DNA from: Akkermansiaceae bacterium UBA6138
Lineage (GTDB): Bacteria > Verrucomicrobiota > Verrucomicrobiia > Verrucomicrobiales > DEV007
Assembly (NCBI GenBank): GCA_002422425.1
Contig: DIVG01000030.1
Span: forward strand, 141,434-195,766
Direction of reading: 5' to 3'
Length of the DNA stretch: 54,333 nucleotides
This document shows, one piece after another, positions 8,687 to 16,583 of this stretch. Both the position numbers and the translations under genes were made by a program. How positions within the stretch are numbered: position 1 is the first letter of the stretch; every line of letters starts with the position of its first letter. The notes below the pieces were generated by a model, which saw only the letters and a program-made list of their open reading frames with translations, did no database searches and had not been told where the DNA came from.

Positions 8687-10492
8687 TCATCTTTCCGCCG
8701 GCCGCGCGTGGGGCAGGGAATGAGTGAGAAACCAGCGGTAGAGTTCGGGATCGGCGTAGGTGCGGGTGTGGGAGTCATGGCCGACCCCGCGGTAGAGGGT
8801 CAATTTCGCGTTGCCGCCGGCGGCGTTGACTACCGCCACCATTTCGAGGGACCGTTCCACGGGGACGACTTCGTCAGCATCTCCGTGAAAGGCCCAAATC
8901 GGGAGAGCACCGATCGTCTTCGCCTGCTCCGAATCTCCGCCCCCGCAAATGGGGGCGGCGGCGGCGAAGCGTTCGGGATGAGCGGCGATGCAGGACCAGG
9001 AGCCGTAACCGCCCATACTCAGTCCGGTGAGGTAGACGCGATCGGGATCGATGCGGTAGGTCGCGAGGAGATGATCGAGGAGCAAAGCAATGTCGTCCGG
9101 TCGCCAGCTAACCTGCCAGGGGTAGTTCGAGAGGGCCTGGGGAGAGGCGACGATAAACTCAAAGTCGTCTTTGCCGTCAAGCACGGGGGGAAGTCCGTTT
9201 GCTTTCACCAGCCCGATGTCGCGACCGCGGCGACTGCTGCCGTGGAGAAAAATAATGAGCGGCAGCTCCTCCTTGCTCTCGGCGTAGCGTTTCGGGAGGT
9301 AGAGCCAGAACTTGTCGTTCAAGTTGGCGGTTTTCGCCGCGACGGGGGCGGGAAGGGTCTCCACGGTTTGGCGGACCGGATTCAGCTCCCGCTCGAAGAA
9401 GGTATAGATGAGCTCATTCGATTCCGGATTCGGCGCGTGATCGGGCCGGTTGTGCATCGCGACGCGGTTCTCGTGGCCGAGGAGGCGGTTCACCGCGACG
9501 GAGTGATTCAGGGCGCGCCATCGGGCGGGCGGATCCTCGCTCCCGCCCGAAACGAAGAAGGGACGGGGAGCCATCAGCGCATGGAGCTCGTGCAGGTCGC
9601 GGCCTTCGGCGAGGAGGCGCGGGTAGAGTCCTCGGGCGGGATTCTCCGGCGAGGGCACGGCACGCTCGCGCCAGGGTTTGGGATGGTAGCCGAGATACCA
9701 GGGCTCCCAGTAGTTCACGCTGGGACGCGTGTCGAAGACGATCCCGGGATCGCTCCACGCGGCGCAGGCGAACTTGTCGAAGAGGCACGAGGCAAACAGG
9801 GCCCATTTTCCTCCGAAGGAATGCCCGGTGATGCCGATGCGGTTGGGATCGACCTCGGGTCGCGCCGCGAGGACGTGCCAAGCATTCGCCGCAGCGTAGG
9901 CGAGCATGGAGAGCGGCTGCACCGTTGCCTTCTCGAGCGAGGGCCAGTAGAGGGAATATTCTTTTGCCTCGGAGGCTTCTTTCGTGCCGATCGAGAGTGT
10001 CACGAAGCCGCGCTTCGCGAGCTGGTAGGCGAAGTCGCGATGTTCGTTCCCCATCCCGGCGGCGGTCTCGGGTTCGTAGTAGACGGTGAGCACGGCGGGG
10101 AGCGGCCCTTCGGTGGCTTTGTCAGGAATGAAAAGGTAGCCGGTCGTCTTCTGCGTCGGAGTCCATAGAAAGCGAATCTGGTGACGGGTAAAGTTTTCCT
10201 CCTTCACCGACTCGAGCATTTCCACGACCGGTTCGGTGATGAGGGGCGGCCATTCTCCCATGAGCCCGTGCCAGGTCGAGCGGATCTCCTCGCGCCGCAA
10301 GTTCCAATCCGCCGCCGAGCGCACTTCGCTGCCGTCGTTGAAAAGCAGCGGAGAGCGGAACCCGCCGAGGTCGCCCGCGAACTCCGCCGAAGGTGTGAAA
10401 GTTCCCGAGAGCGCACCCTCCTCCGCGAGGGCGGCGGAGACGAGGACGAGAGAGAGCAGTGCGAAGCCTGGGGGGAGACGGAGAGACGGCAT
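8687..10492 (-). CDS. secreted protein with two alpha/beta-hydrolase (esterase) domains
   Basis: A 601-residue exported protein with a signal peptide at about residues 1-23 (hydrophobic core LLSLVLVSAALA). Two separate alpha/beta-hydrolase modules follow. The first (about 50-375) resembles acetyl-xylan/glucuronoyl-type esterases: nucleophile elbow GHSFGG (223-228), an acid in SGGSEDPPARW (about 320) and a histidine in NRPDHAPNP (about 352). The second (about 390-595) resembles feruloyl esterase/PHB depolymerase-like proteins: HGSS oxyanion strand, elbow GLSMGG (490-495), acid in HGDADEVVP (about 538) and histidine in GVGHDSH (about 571). Both triads look intact. It starts 61 bases after the sulfatase-hydrolase stop, which suggests a shared operon. 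Ester removal from plant or algal polysaccharide is inferred. Confidence 0.85.
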   Translation of the reverse strand: MPSLRLPPGFALLSLVLVSAALAEEGALSGTFTPSAEFAGDLGGFRSPLLFNDGSEVRSAADWNLRREEIRSTWHGLMGEWPPLITEPVVEMLESVKEENFTRHQIRFLWTPTQKTTGYLFIPDKATEGPLPAVLTVYYEPETAAGMGNEHRDFAYQLAKRGFVTLSIGTKEASEAKEYSLYWPSLEKATVQPLSMLAYAAANAWHVLAARPEVDPNRIGITGHSFGGKWALFASCLFDKFACAAWSDPGIVFDTRPSVNYWEPWYLGYHPKPWRERAVPSPENPARGLYPRLLAEGRDLHELHALMAPRPFFVSGGSEDPPARWRALNHSVAVNRLLGHENRVAMHNRPDHAPNPESNELIYTFFERELNPVRQTVETLPAPVAAKTANLNDKFWLYLPKRYAESKEELPLIIFLHGSSRRGRDIGLVKANGLPPVLDGKDDFEFIVASPQALSNYPWQVSWRPDDIALLLDHLLATYRIDPDRVYLTGLSMGGYGSWSCIAAHPERFAAAAPICGGGDSEQAKTIGALPIWAFHGDADEVVPVERSLEMVAVVNAAGGNAKLTLYRGVGHDSHTRTYADPELYRWFLTHSLPHARPAER

Positions 10493-10553
10493 GGGAGTCT
10501 TTTATCCCATTCCCGTGGGGAAGGGCATGGCGGAATCAGGGGAGGGGGGGAAA

Positions 10554-12923
10554 TCAATCCGTCTTCCCGCTAGCCCTGGCGATGACGAACTCGACCAGCT
10601 CGGCGCAATTAAAGAACCCCGGCCAGAAGCTGTGGCCCTGGCCTTCGGCCTTCATGACTTCGATGAGATCTCCCGCCCCGGCGGTCTTGTAGATCTGTTC
10701 CAGAGTGGCCGAATTTTCCGCGAGCAGGACGACATTGTCATCGGTTCCGTGAATGATAAAAACGGGGATCTTCGCCCGCGCGAGAGTCTCCGCCCGATTG
10801 ATCGGGTTGAACTCATCGAGTCGGGCCTCAAGCTCAGATGGACTGAGGTCGTAGGCGGGCGCTGCTTTTTCGAGGCCGGGATAGGTGGTGAAGTCATAGA
10901 CGGGATAGATGCCCGCGATCCCGGCGACACGCTCGGGATGGGCGATGGCCCAGCTGCTCACCCACAGGCCGCCGCGGCTGCGACCGAGGAGGACGGGCCG
11001 CGTTGAATAGCCGTCGGCGACCATTTTTTGATAGAGCGATTCGAACCAGGGAAATGCCGCCGGGCTGCCGTAGGCTTCGCCGACATCGACTCCGGCGATC
11101 GCGATACCCGCGTCGATGAACTGCTGATGCATCCAGTTCTCCGCCTGATCGGGGTAGGCGTTGAGGGTCGGTCCATAAAAAATCCACGGTTTTGCTGCCG
11201 GATCGGCCGCCGCTTTTTCGGGCACCATGCGAAAGGAGCGGCGTCCTGCGAGGTCGAAGGTCTCGCCGTTGATGAGGACCTGCTGGCGCGGCGGGTTCCC
11301 GGCTTTCTGCCCTTTGCCTTTTCCGGCCGGGGCCTTGGTCATCGCATCGGCGGGCAGGTCGGCACCGGCGAGTTCGGTGAATTCGGCGAGCTTCTTCTCC
11401 CATTGCAAAACGAGCTCCGCCAGCTGATCGGCGCGCGGAATGGCAAGATCGAGCGACTCGGCGCGGTCGTTCGCGAGGTCGTAGAGTTCCCACGGCTCGC
11501 CGACCGGAGCGACCGCTTTCCAGTTACCAGCGCGGATCGCCTTGTGTCCGTCGTGGAACCACCAGATCGCTTCGTCACGGTCGACCTGATCGCCTGCAAA
11601 AGTGGAGACGAGACTTTTCCCCGGGGCGAGCGGAGCCGCGGAGGCGACCTTTGCTCCGGCGAGTTCGAGCAGAGTCGGGACGACGTCGATAACGTGGCCG
11701 GGAGTCGTGCGGATTTCTCCGCAGGCGGTGATCCCGGCAGGCCACGAGAGCAGCAGCGGAGTAGCGATACCGCCCTCGTGCGTCCAGGTTTTGTGGCGGC
11801 GGAAGGGCGTGTTGCTAACCGTCGACCAGCCGGGTCCGAGGCAGAGGTAGGTGCCCGCCGAACCGGCCGCCTGCGAGGGATCGTGCCCGTCGTCGCGCAC
11901 CATAATCTCGGCACTGGCGCCGTTGTCGGAGAGGAAAAGGACAAGCGTGTTCTCCCATTCGCCCATCGCTTTGATCTGGTCAATGACCCGCCCGATCTCC
12001 AGATCCATGCGGTGTATCATCGCGGCATGGATCGCCATCTTGCGGGCCTGGAACTGTTGTTGTTCATCTGTCAGGGATTTCCACGGGAGCGGTTTATTGA
12101 CTTCGCCGTCGCCGAGGATCTCGAGATCGTCCGGAAAATGGTAGGGAGGTCCGAGGTCGGTTTCGGGGCGGGAAAGTGCCCCGTCGAGGAGCCCGAGTTC
12201 GCGCATTTTTTTCCAACGCTGCGCCCGCACCGCCTCCCAACCCGCGGTATAGGTGTCCTCGTAAAGGGCGATGTCCTCCGGCAGGGCGTGGAGGGGAAAG
12301 TGGGGCGCGGCAAAGGCGAGGTAGTGAAAAAACGGAGCACCGTCATGATCGGCCGCATGATCCCGCAGCACCTCGATAGCATGATCGGCGAGGGCGACGG
12401 TGCCATAGTAGCCGGTTCCTTTTTCCACCGGAGGTAGCTCGACGTCGTCTTTAAAGTGTTTGTTAGGATTAAAAAAGCGCCCCTGATCCCTGAGGTAATA
12501 CGAGTGATCAAAACCCTGCGCCACCGGCATGCCGTCGATGTGCCATTTCCCCGTGTGGTAGGAGCGATAGCCCGCCGGCTTGAGCCTTTCGGGCAGAAGA
12601 GCCGCCCAGGCCGGTCGCGTGTTTTTCTCGCCGCCGCCGCTGCGCACTCCCGGAACCGTGTCACGGCGGATCTGCTGCGCGTAGTAGCCGGTGAGCAAGG
12701 CGGCGCGCGTCGGCCAGCAGCGGGAGGTGTTGTAGAACTGGGTGTAACGCAGTCCGTTCGCGGCGAGCGAGTCGAGGTTCGGCGTCGCAATCTCCGAACC
12801 GTAGCAGCCGAGATCGGAGAAGCCGAGGTCGTCCGCGAGGATGAGAAGGATGTTCGGCTTCGGCGCGTCGGCGGCGAGGACGGGGAACGCGAGGGCGAAG
12901 AGAAAGGCAATTACGGGCTTCAT
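10554..12923 (-). CDS. secreted sulfatase fused to an alpha/beta hydrolase
   Basis: A 789-residue exported protein with a signal peptide at about residues 1-17. The first ~500 residues are a type I arylsulfatase: metal-binding DD at 31-32 (ILADDLG) and the formylglycine site C69-W-P-T-R73 followed by ALLTGY, then the family blocks GYRSYHTGKWH and FLSDNGAS. These enzymes hydrolyse sulfate esters once the cysteine is oxidised by a formylglycine-generating enzyme, which is not in this window. After a lysine/glycine-rich linker (KAPAGKGKGQKAG) comes a second domain (about 545-785), an alpha/beta hydrolase with elbow GRSRGG (647-652), acid in HGTDDN (about 728) and histidine in GQGHSF (764). The two activities may act together on sulfated, acylated glycans. 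Confidence 0.9.
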   Translation of the reverse strand: MKPVIAFLFALAFPVLAADAPKPNILLILADDLGFSDLGCYGSEIATPNLDSLAANGLRYTQFYNTSRCWPTRAALLTGYYAQQIRRDTVPGVRSGGGEKNTRPAWAALLPERLKPAGYRSYHTGKWHIDGMPVAQGFDHSYYLRDQGRFFNPNKHFKDDVELPPVEKGTGYYGTVALADHAIEVLRDHAADHDGAPFFHYLAFAAPHFPLHALPEDIALYEDTYTAGWEAVRAQRWKKMRELGLLDGALSRPETDLGPPYHFPDDLEILGDGEVNKPLPWKSLTDEQQQFQARKMAIHAAMIHRMDLEIGRVIDQIKAMGEWENTLVLFLSDNGASAEIMVRDDGHDPSQAAGSAGTYLCLGPGWSTVSNTPFRRHKTWTHEGGIATPLLLSWPAGITACGEIRTTPGHVIDVVPTLLELAGAKVASAAPLAPGKSLVSTFAGDQVDRDEAIWWFHDGHKAIRAGNWKAVAPVGEPWELYDLANDRAESLDLAIPRADQLAELVLQWEKKLAEFTELAGADLPADAMTKAPAGKGKGQKAGNPPRQQVLINGETFDLAGRRSFRMVPEKAAADPAAKPWIFYGPTLNAYPDQAENWMHQQFIDAGIAIAGVDVGEAYGSPAAFPWFESLYQKMVADGYSTRPVLLGRSRGGLWVSSWAIAHPERVAGIAGIYPVYDFTTYPGLEKAAPAYDLSPSELEARLDEFNPINRAETLARAKIPVFIIHGTDDNVVLLAENSATLEQIYKTAGAGDLIEVMKAEGQGHSFWPGFFNCAELVEFVIARASGKTD

Positions 12924-13141
12924 GCGGGATAAAGGATCAGTTTACGACCGCCTTCAGCTTAAAAGAAGACCGAAGCCGCGCAACTTCCGGCAGAAGAACC
13001 CGTCGGACCGGTAATTTCAGACGTCGGTGAGCCCTTCGGATTTTTGAACAACTTTCAAGGGACGGGTTCGCTCGCGCCTTCGCTACCCCCGACAATGGCG
13101 CTGGACAGCCCGCCGAAAGCTCCTACTTTACAGGCGGAAGG

Positions 13142-13213
13142 ATGAATCTCCCGATACTCAGAACCCGACTACTTCTCCTCCTCCCCTTCTCGGGGTGGCT
13201 CCTTCCGGGCTGA
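13142..13213 (+). CDS. leucine-rich leader peptide upstream of leuA (candidate attenuator peptide)
   Basis: A 23-codon reading frame runs from ATG 13142 to TGA 13211-13213, with a GGAAGG purine run directly before the start. It contains five consecutive leucine codons (CTA CTT CTC CTC CTC, 13169-13183) and another Leu-Leu pair at 13199-13204, nine leucines in all. The stop lies 94 bases before the leuA ATG. In known amino-acid attenuators a short peptide rich in the pathway's end product couples ribosome stalling to RNA folding, and leuA is the first leucine-specific gene. The upstream stretch 12924-13141, between the divergent sulfatase and this peptide, holds no other gene that I can see and must contain the promoter. 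The peptide is seen directly; its regulatory role is inferred. Confidence 0.72.
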   Translation: MNLPILRTRLLLLLPFSGWLLPG

Positions 13214-13253
13214 GCGGCCCGGTCTTGCCTCTCCTGACGGCAGCCCCTTTTTC
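13205..13253 (+). promoter_or_regulatory. candidate attenuator folds in the leuA leader RNA
   Basis: Two mutually exclusive stems are visible. CCGGGC (13205-13210) can pair with GCCCGG (13217-13222) around the leader stop codon. GGGCTG (13207-13212) can instead pair with CAGCCC (13241-13246), which is followed by CTTTTTC, terminator-like. They share bases 13207-13210. A weaker stem TGCC/GGCA (13226-13229 with 13239-13242) precedes the same T-run. The pairings were found by eye; which one forms, and when, is inference. Confidence 0.5.
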
Positions 13254-13307
13254 ACTGGGGTTCATCGCGCCCCTTCCTCTTTTCCGATTAGTCGAAAACG
13301 AAATTAC

Positions 13308-14996
13308 ATGAAACCTGAATCCATCCAGAAGTATCGGCCCTTTCCGGCGGTCGAATTGCCGGATCGTCAGTGGCCGGACCGAACCATCACGCACGCCCCG
13401 ATTTGGTGCAGCGTCGATCTTCGCGATGGAAATCAGGCGCTTCCGGTGCCCATGAGTGTCGAGGAAAAACTCGAATTTTTTGCCGTGCTCTGCTCGGTCG
13501 GATTCAAGCAGATCGAGGTGGGTTTCCCCTCGGCCGCCGACACGGAGTTCAACTTCCTGCGCCGCCTTATCGACGAGGACCGCATCCCCGAAGACGTCAC
13601 GATCCAGGTGCTGGTGCAGACGCGCGACCACCTCATCCGCCGCACCTTCGAGGCCATCGCCGGGGCGAAGCGCGCCATCGTCCACATTTACAACTCCACC
13701 TCACCGCTGCAGCGGCGCGTCACCTTCGGCGATGCCTCTCGCGAGCAGATCCGTGAGATCGCGGTCGAGGGCGCGACGCTGGTGAAGGATCTCGTCCCCA
13801 CGATTCCTCAAACCGAAATCGTGCTGCAGTATTCGCCCGAATCCTTCTCGGACACCGAGCTCGATTTCGCGCTGGAGTGCTGCAACGCCGTCATCGATAT
13901 CTGGCAGCCGTCGCCGGAGAACAAAATGATCATCAATCTGCCGGACACCGTCCAGTGGACCACGCCGAACGTCCATGCCGACATGATCGAGTGGATGTGC
14001 CGCCATTTGAAAAACCGCGAGTCTTTGCTCGTCTCGCTGCACACCCACAATGACCGGGGCACCGGCACCGCCGCGACCGAGCTCGGGCTGATGGCCGGAG
14101 CCGACCGCGTCGAGGGTACTCTCTTCGGCAACGGCGAGCGCACCGGCAATCTCGACATCGTCAATGTCGCGCTGAACATGAACAGCCACGGGATCGCCAC
14201 GGGACTGGACTTTTCCGACCTCACCACCCTCCGCCAGGTCTACGAACGCGTCACCCGCATGACCGTGGGCGAGCGGCATCCCTATGTCGGCGAACTTGTC
14301 TTCACCGCCTTCTCCGGCTCACATCAGGATGCGATTAAAAAGGGCCTCGACCGTCGCGACCGCGAGACCAAAGAAGATCCCTCGATTCCCTGGGGTGTCC
14401 CCTATCTCACGATCGATCCGCAGGATGTGGGACGGTCCTACGAGGCCATCATCCGGATCAATTCCCAGTCGGGCAAAGGTGGCATCGCTTACGTCCTCGA
14501 TCAGGAGCACGGCTACGACCTGCCCAAGACGATGCACCCGCAGGTGGGCAAGTATATCTACGACCATGCCGACGCCCTCGGGCGCGAACTTTCCGCCGAC
14601 GAGATTCGTGACCTGTTTTTCGGCAAATTCGTCAACCTCGAATCGCCCATGAACCTCGTTGATTTCGAGCTCGACCACACCGCCGTGAAGGGGGAGATGA
14701 TCTGCCATGTCACCCTCGAGGTGAACGGCGAAACCGTGCGCGGCAGCGGCAAGGGCAATGGTCCGATCAATGCCTTCGTCCATTTCCTCGAGGGGGCCGG
14801 ACACAAGGACTTCAAAGTCACCGACTACCGCAGCCACGCTCTCCGCGGAGGTTCTGACGCCGACTCCGCCGCCTACGTGCAGATTCAGAAGATCAGCGAC
14901 GGCACTCTGATCTGGGGATGCGGCGTCGATCCCTCAATCGAAATGGCCGGCCTCCGCGCCCTCATCTCGGCATGGAACCTGCAACCCGCTGAATAA
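13308..14996 (+). CDS. leuA: 2-isopropylmalate synthase LeuA
   Basis: LeuA condenses acetyl-CoA with 2-oxoisovalerate, the first committed step of leucine synthesis. At 562 residues it belongs to the longer LeuA form also found in actinobacteria and fungi. The catalytic barrel starts with PIWCSVDLRDGNQAL (metal and substrate site). It contains VSLHTHNDRGTGTAATELGLMAGADRVEGTLFGNGERTGN (about residues 240-280), which includes the HTHND metal ligands and the second conserved family block. The C-terminal ~120 residues (VTLEVNGETVRGSGKGNGPINAFVHFL and onward) form the LeuA allosteric domain that binds leucine for feedback inhibition. The ATG has no obvious Shine-Dalgarno sequence. The leucine-rich leader peptide directly upstream suggests a second layer of control. 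Confidence 0.95.
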   Translation: MKPESIQKYRPFPAVELPDRQWPDRTITHAPIWCSVDLRDGNQALPVPMSVEEKLEFFAVLCSVGFKQIEVGFPSAADTEFNFLRRLIDEDRIPEDVTIQVLVQTRDHLIRRTFEAIAGAKRAIVHIYNSTSPLQRRVTFGDASREQIREIAVEGATLVKDLVPTIPQTEIVLQYSPESFSDTELDFALECCNAVIDIWQPSPENKMIINLPDTVQWTTPNVHADMIEWMCRHLKNRESLLVSLHTHNDRGTGTAATELGLMAGADRVEGTLFGNGERTGNLDIVNVALNMNSHGIATGLDFSDLTTLRQVYERVTRMTVGERHPYVGELVFTAFSGSHQDAIKKGLDRRDRETKEDPSIPWGVPYLTIDPQDVGRSYEAIIRINSQSGKGGIAYVLDQEHGYDLPKTMHPQVGKYIYDHADALGRELSADEIRDLFFGKFVNLESPMNLVDFELDHTAVKGEMICHVTLEVNGETVRGSGKGNGPINAFVHFLEGAGHKDFKVTDYRSHALRGGSDADSAAYVQIQKISDGTLIWGCGVDPSIEMAGLRALISAWNLQPAE

Positions 14997-15003
14997 AAAA
15001 AAC

Positions 15004-15175
15004 GGGGGACCGCTGAGAGAGGCGGACCACTGATAAACGCTGATTTTCGCTGATGGCAAATGCCGGATCTGAAGCGGCGAACAGAAACCCGATCCAACAT
15101 AAATCCTCCTTAAAAAATCAGCGCCAATCAGCGTTTATCAGCGGTCCCCCAATCCCACCTCAGCGGTCCTCCCCC
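15004..15175. repeat. nested imperfect inverted repeat (MITE/REP-like) between leuA and gph
   Basis: The whole 184-base gap is filled by a two-layer inverted repeat. Outer arms: GGGGGACCGCTGAG (15004-15017) against CTCAGCGGTCCTCCCCC (15159-15175, with a 2-base insertion). Inner arms: 15021-15054 against 15117-15150, about 34 bases each, sharing the core TGATAAACGCTGATT with its complement; the right arm also pairs with the outer left GGGGGACCGCTGA. The core CGCTGATT / CGCTGAT is itself repeated. Centre about 62 bases. Short 'ATCAGCG' intergenic repeats are known in several bacterial genomes. It could serve as a transcript-end hairpin. Confidence 0.75.
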
Positions 15176-15180
15176 TTTTG

Positions 15181-15873
15181 ATGAATCCTCCCTCCGTTAA
15201 AAAAGCCGTTATCTTCGATCTCGACGGCACCCTCCTCGATACTCTTCAGGATCTCGCCGACTCGGGAAATGCGGTCCTCGCGGCCCGCGGCTTTCCCGTT
15301 CACCCGGTCGATGACTACCGCACCTTCATCGGGAACGGAATGCTCAATCTCGTCCGTGACATTTTTCCCCTCGGCTACCGTCCCGCCGAGGGCCCCGAGA
15401 CCGAGGAGATGCTGCTCGAGTATCGCGCCGCCTACGCGCGCAACTGGCAAAATACGACCGTCCCCTTCCCCGGCATCGCCGAACTCCTCGACGAACTCAC
15501 CGCCGCCGGGGTTCCCATCGGCGTGCTCTCGAACAAGGCCCACGATTTCACCGTGAAATGTGTCGAGACTTTTCTCCCGAACTGGAAATGGGATGTCGTC
15601 CTCGGTGCCCGCGACGGGATCGAGCGAAAGCCCGACCCGACCGGCGCCTTCGAGGCAGCGGAGATTCTTGGAATCCAGCCGGCGGATTGTTATTTCGTCG
15701 GTGACTCCGACGTCGACATCATGACCGCAATCAATGCGGGCATGGTTCCGGTCGGGGTGAGCTGGGGATTCCGCCCCGTCTCCGAGCTGCTCGAAGCCGG
15801 GGCCGCCGCCATTCTCACGCACCCCGCCGACCTTCTTGATCTGCTGGGCAGGCGGGTTGAGTCACCGGCCTGA
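15181..15873 (+). CDS. gph: HAD hydrolase, phosphoglycolate phosphatase-like
   Basis: A 230-residue HAD-superfamily phosphatase. Motif I is VIFDLDGTLLDT (about residues 9-20) with the nucleophile Asp and the second Asp. Motif II is GVLSNKAH, motif III the lysine in ERKPDPTGAFEAAEILG, and motif IV VGDSDVDIMTAINAGM. The cap domain and overall pattern match Gph-type 2-phosphoglycolate phosphatases, which clear a by-product of DNA repair and oxygenase reactions. Related sugar-phosphate phosphatases cannot be excluded. The ATG at 15181 was taken over the TTG three bases upstream. It begins right after the nested inverted repeat, and its last 12 bases overlap the end of the convergent CpxP-like gene. 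Confidence 0.85.
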   Translation: MNPPSVKKAVIFDLDGTLLDTLQDLADSGNAVLAARGFPVHPVDDYRTFIGNGMLNLVRDIFPLGYRPAEGPETEEMLLEYRAAYARNWQNTTVPFPGIAELLDELTAAGVPIGVLSNKAHDFTVKCVETFLPNWKWDVVLGARDGIERKPDPTGAFEAAEILGIQPADCYFVGDSDVDIMTAINAGMVPVGVSWGFRPVSELLEAGAAAILTHPADLLDLLGRRVESPA

Positions 15874-16281
15874 ACCGGCTTCATCCGGCGTTTGCGTGAA
15901 CCGCTCTTTGCCCTTTTTCCACCTCTCAAAGACCTTTTTCGCCTGTTCTTTTTGTTGATCTGTCAGGATTGGGAGGATTTTTTCAAACCCGGTTCCGGTG
16001 AGCTCAATGTCGGCTTCAACGTAGCGGCGGCGATGGTGATAGCGAGCCTCGAGCACCTCGGCCACGACGGGTTTGACCTGCTCGATCTGGTCATCCCTGA
16101 GATCGAGCTGACGGGCGAGATGCCGTGTCACGAACTCTTTCGACTCCTCGTCGCGCCAGCCCTCGCTCAAGGGGATGATGCGAACGATGAAGATGAAGAG
16201 CGCGACGGCCCCACAGAGGAATCCCGCGCCGAAAACCGCAGCGACGCCGCAGCCGGCTTTGAATTTCGTTTTCGTGACCAT
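15862..16281 (-). CDS. membrane-anchored CpxP/Spy-like protein
   Basis: A 139-residue protein with one N-terminal membrane segment (about residues 10-33, AAVFGAGFLCGAVALFIFIV) and a charged, helical periplasmic domain. It contains the segment LDLRDDQIEQVKPVVAEVLEARYHHRRRY and later ILPILTDQQKEQAKKVFERWKKGKE. The 'LT-x-x-Q' pattern (LTDQQ) and the two antiparallel helices are like the CpxP/Spy/heavy-metal-sensor group, which binds unfolded proteins or metals in the periplasm. The similarity is structural and short, so the call is tentative. It is the last gene of a three-gene minus-strand unit with a small membrane protein and an ECF sigma factor, which suggests a role in sensing envelope stress for that sigma factor. 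Confidence 0.65.
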   Translation of the reverse strand: MVTKTKFKAGCGVAAVFGAGFLCGAVALFIFIVRIIPLSEGWRDEESKEFVTRHLARQLDLRDDQIEQVKPVVAEVLEARYHHRRRYVEADIELTGTGFEKILPILTDQQKEQAKKVFERWKKGKERFTQTPDEAGSGR

Positions 16282-16286
16282 GGCGT

Positions 16287-16583
16287 TCAGATGCCGAGGG
16301 GGAAAAGATCCATCCAGTGGGAAACGAGCCCGCCGACCCCTTCGGGAAGCTCATGGTAATCTTGTATCGTCAGGAAAAGGAAGAGGCCCGCGATGACAGG
16401 AAGAAAAGCGGCGGAGAAGCGCCATGAGAAGCGTGCCATGAGATCGGCAAAGGCGGGCTCGGCCGGGACATCCGCAAGCGCTGCCCGCAGTCGCGTCGCG
16501 AACCCGAAGTCGCCTGCCTCGCCAAAGGGCGCATGGTGTCGGGCCTCAGCAAAGAGGGGAACGAGTGGATCTTTATGTTTCAT
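16287..16583 (-). CDS. small single-pass membrane protein, putative anti-sigma factor
   Basis: A 98-residue protein with a cytoplasmic N-terminal half (about 1-55), one membrane segment (about 56-72, SAAFLPVIAGLFLFLTI) and a short periplasmic tail. Its ATG overlaps the stop of the ECF sigma gene by four bases (ATGA), so the two are translationally coupled, as is usual for a sigma/anti-sigma pair. There is no H-x3-C-x2-C zinc anti-sigma motif; the protein has no cysteine at all. The anti-sigma role is inferred from position and topology only. The next gene, encoding the CpxP-like protein, starts 5 bases downstream. I recognise no named family. Confidence 0.6.
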   Translation of the reverse strand: MKHKDPLVPLFAEARHHAPFGEAGDFGFATRLRAALADVPAEPAFADLMARFSWRFSAAFLPVIAGLFLFLTIQDYHELPEGVGGLVSHWMDLFPLGI

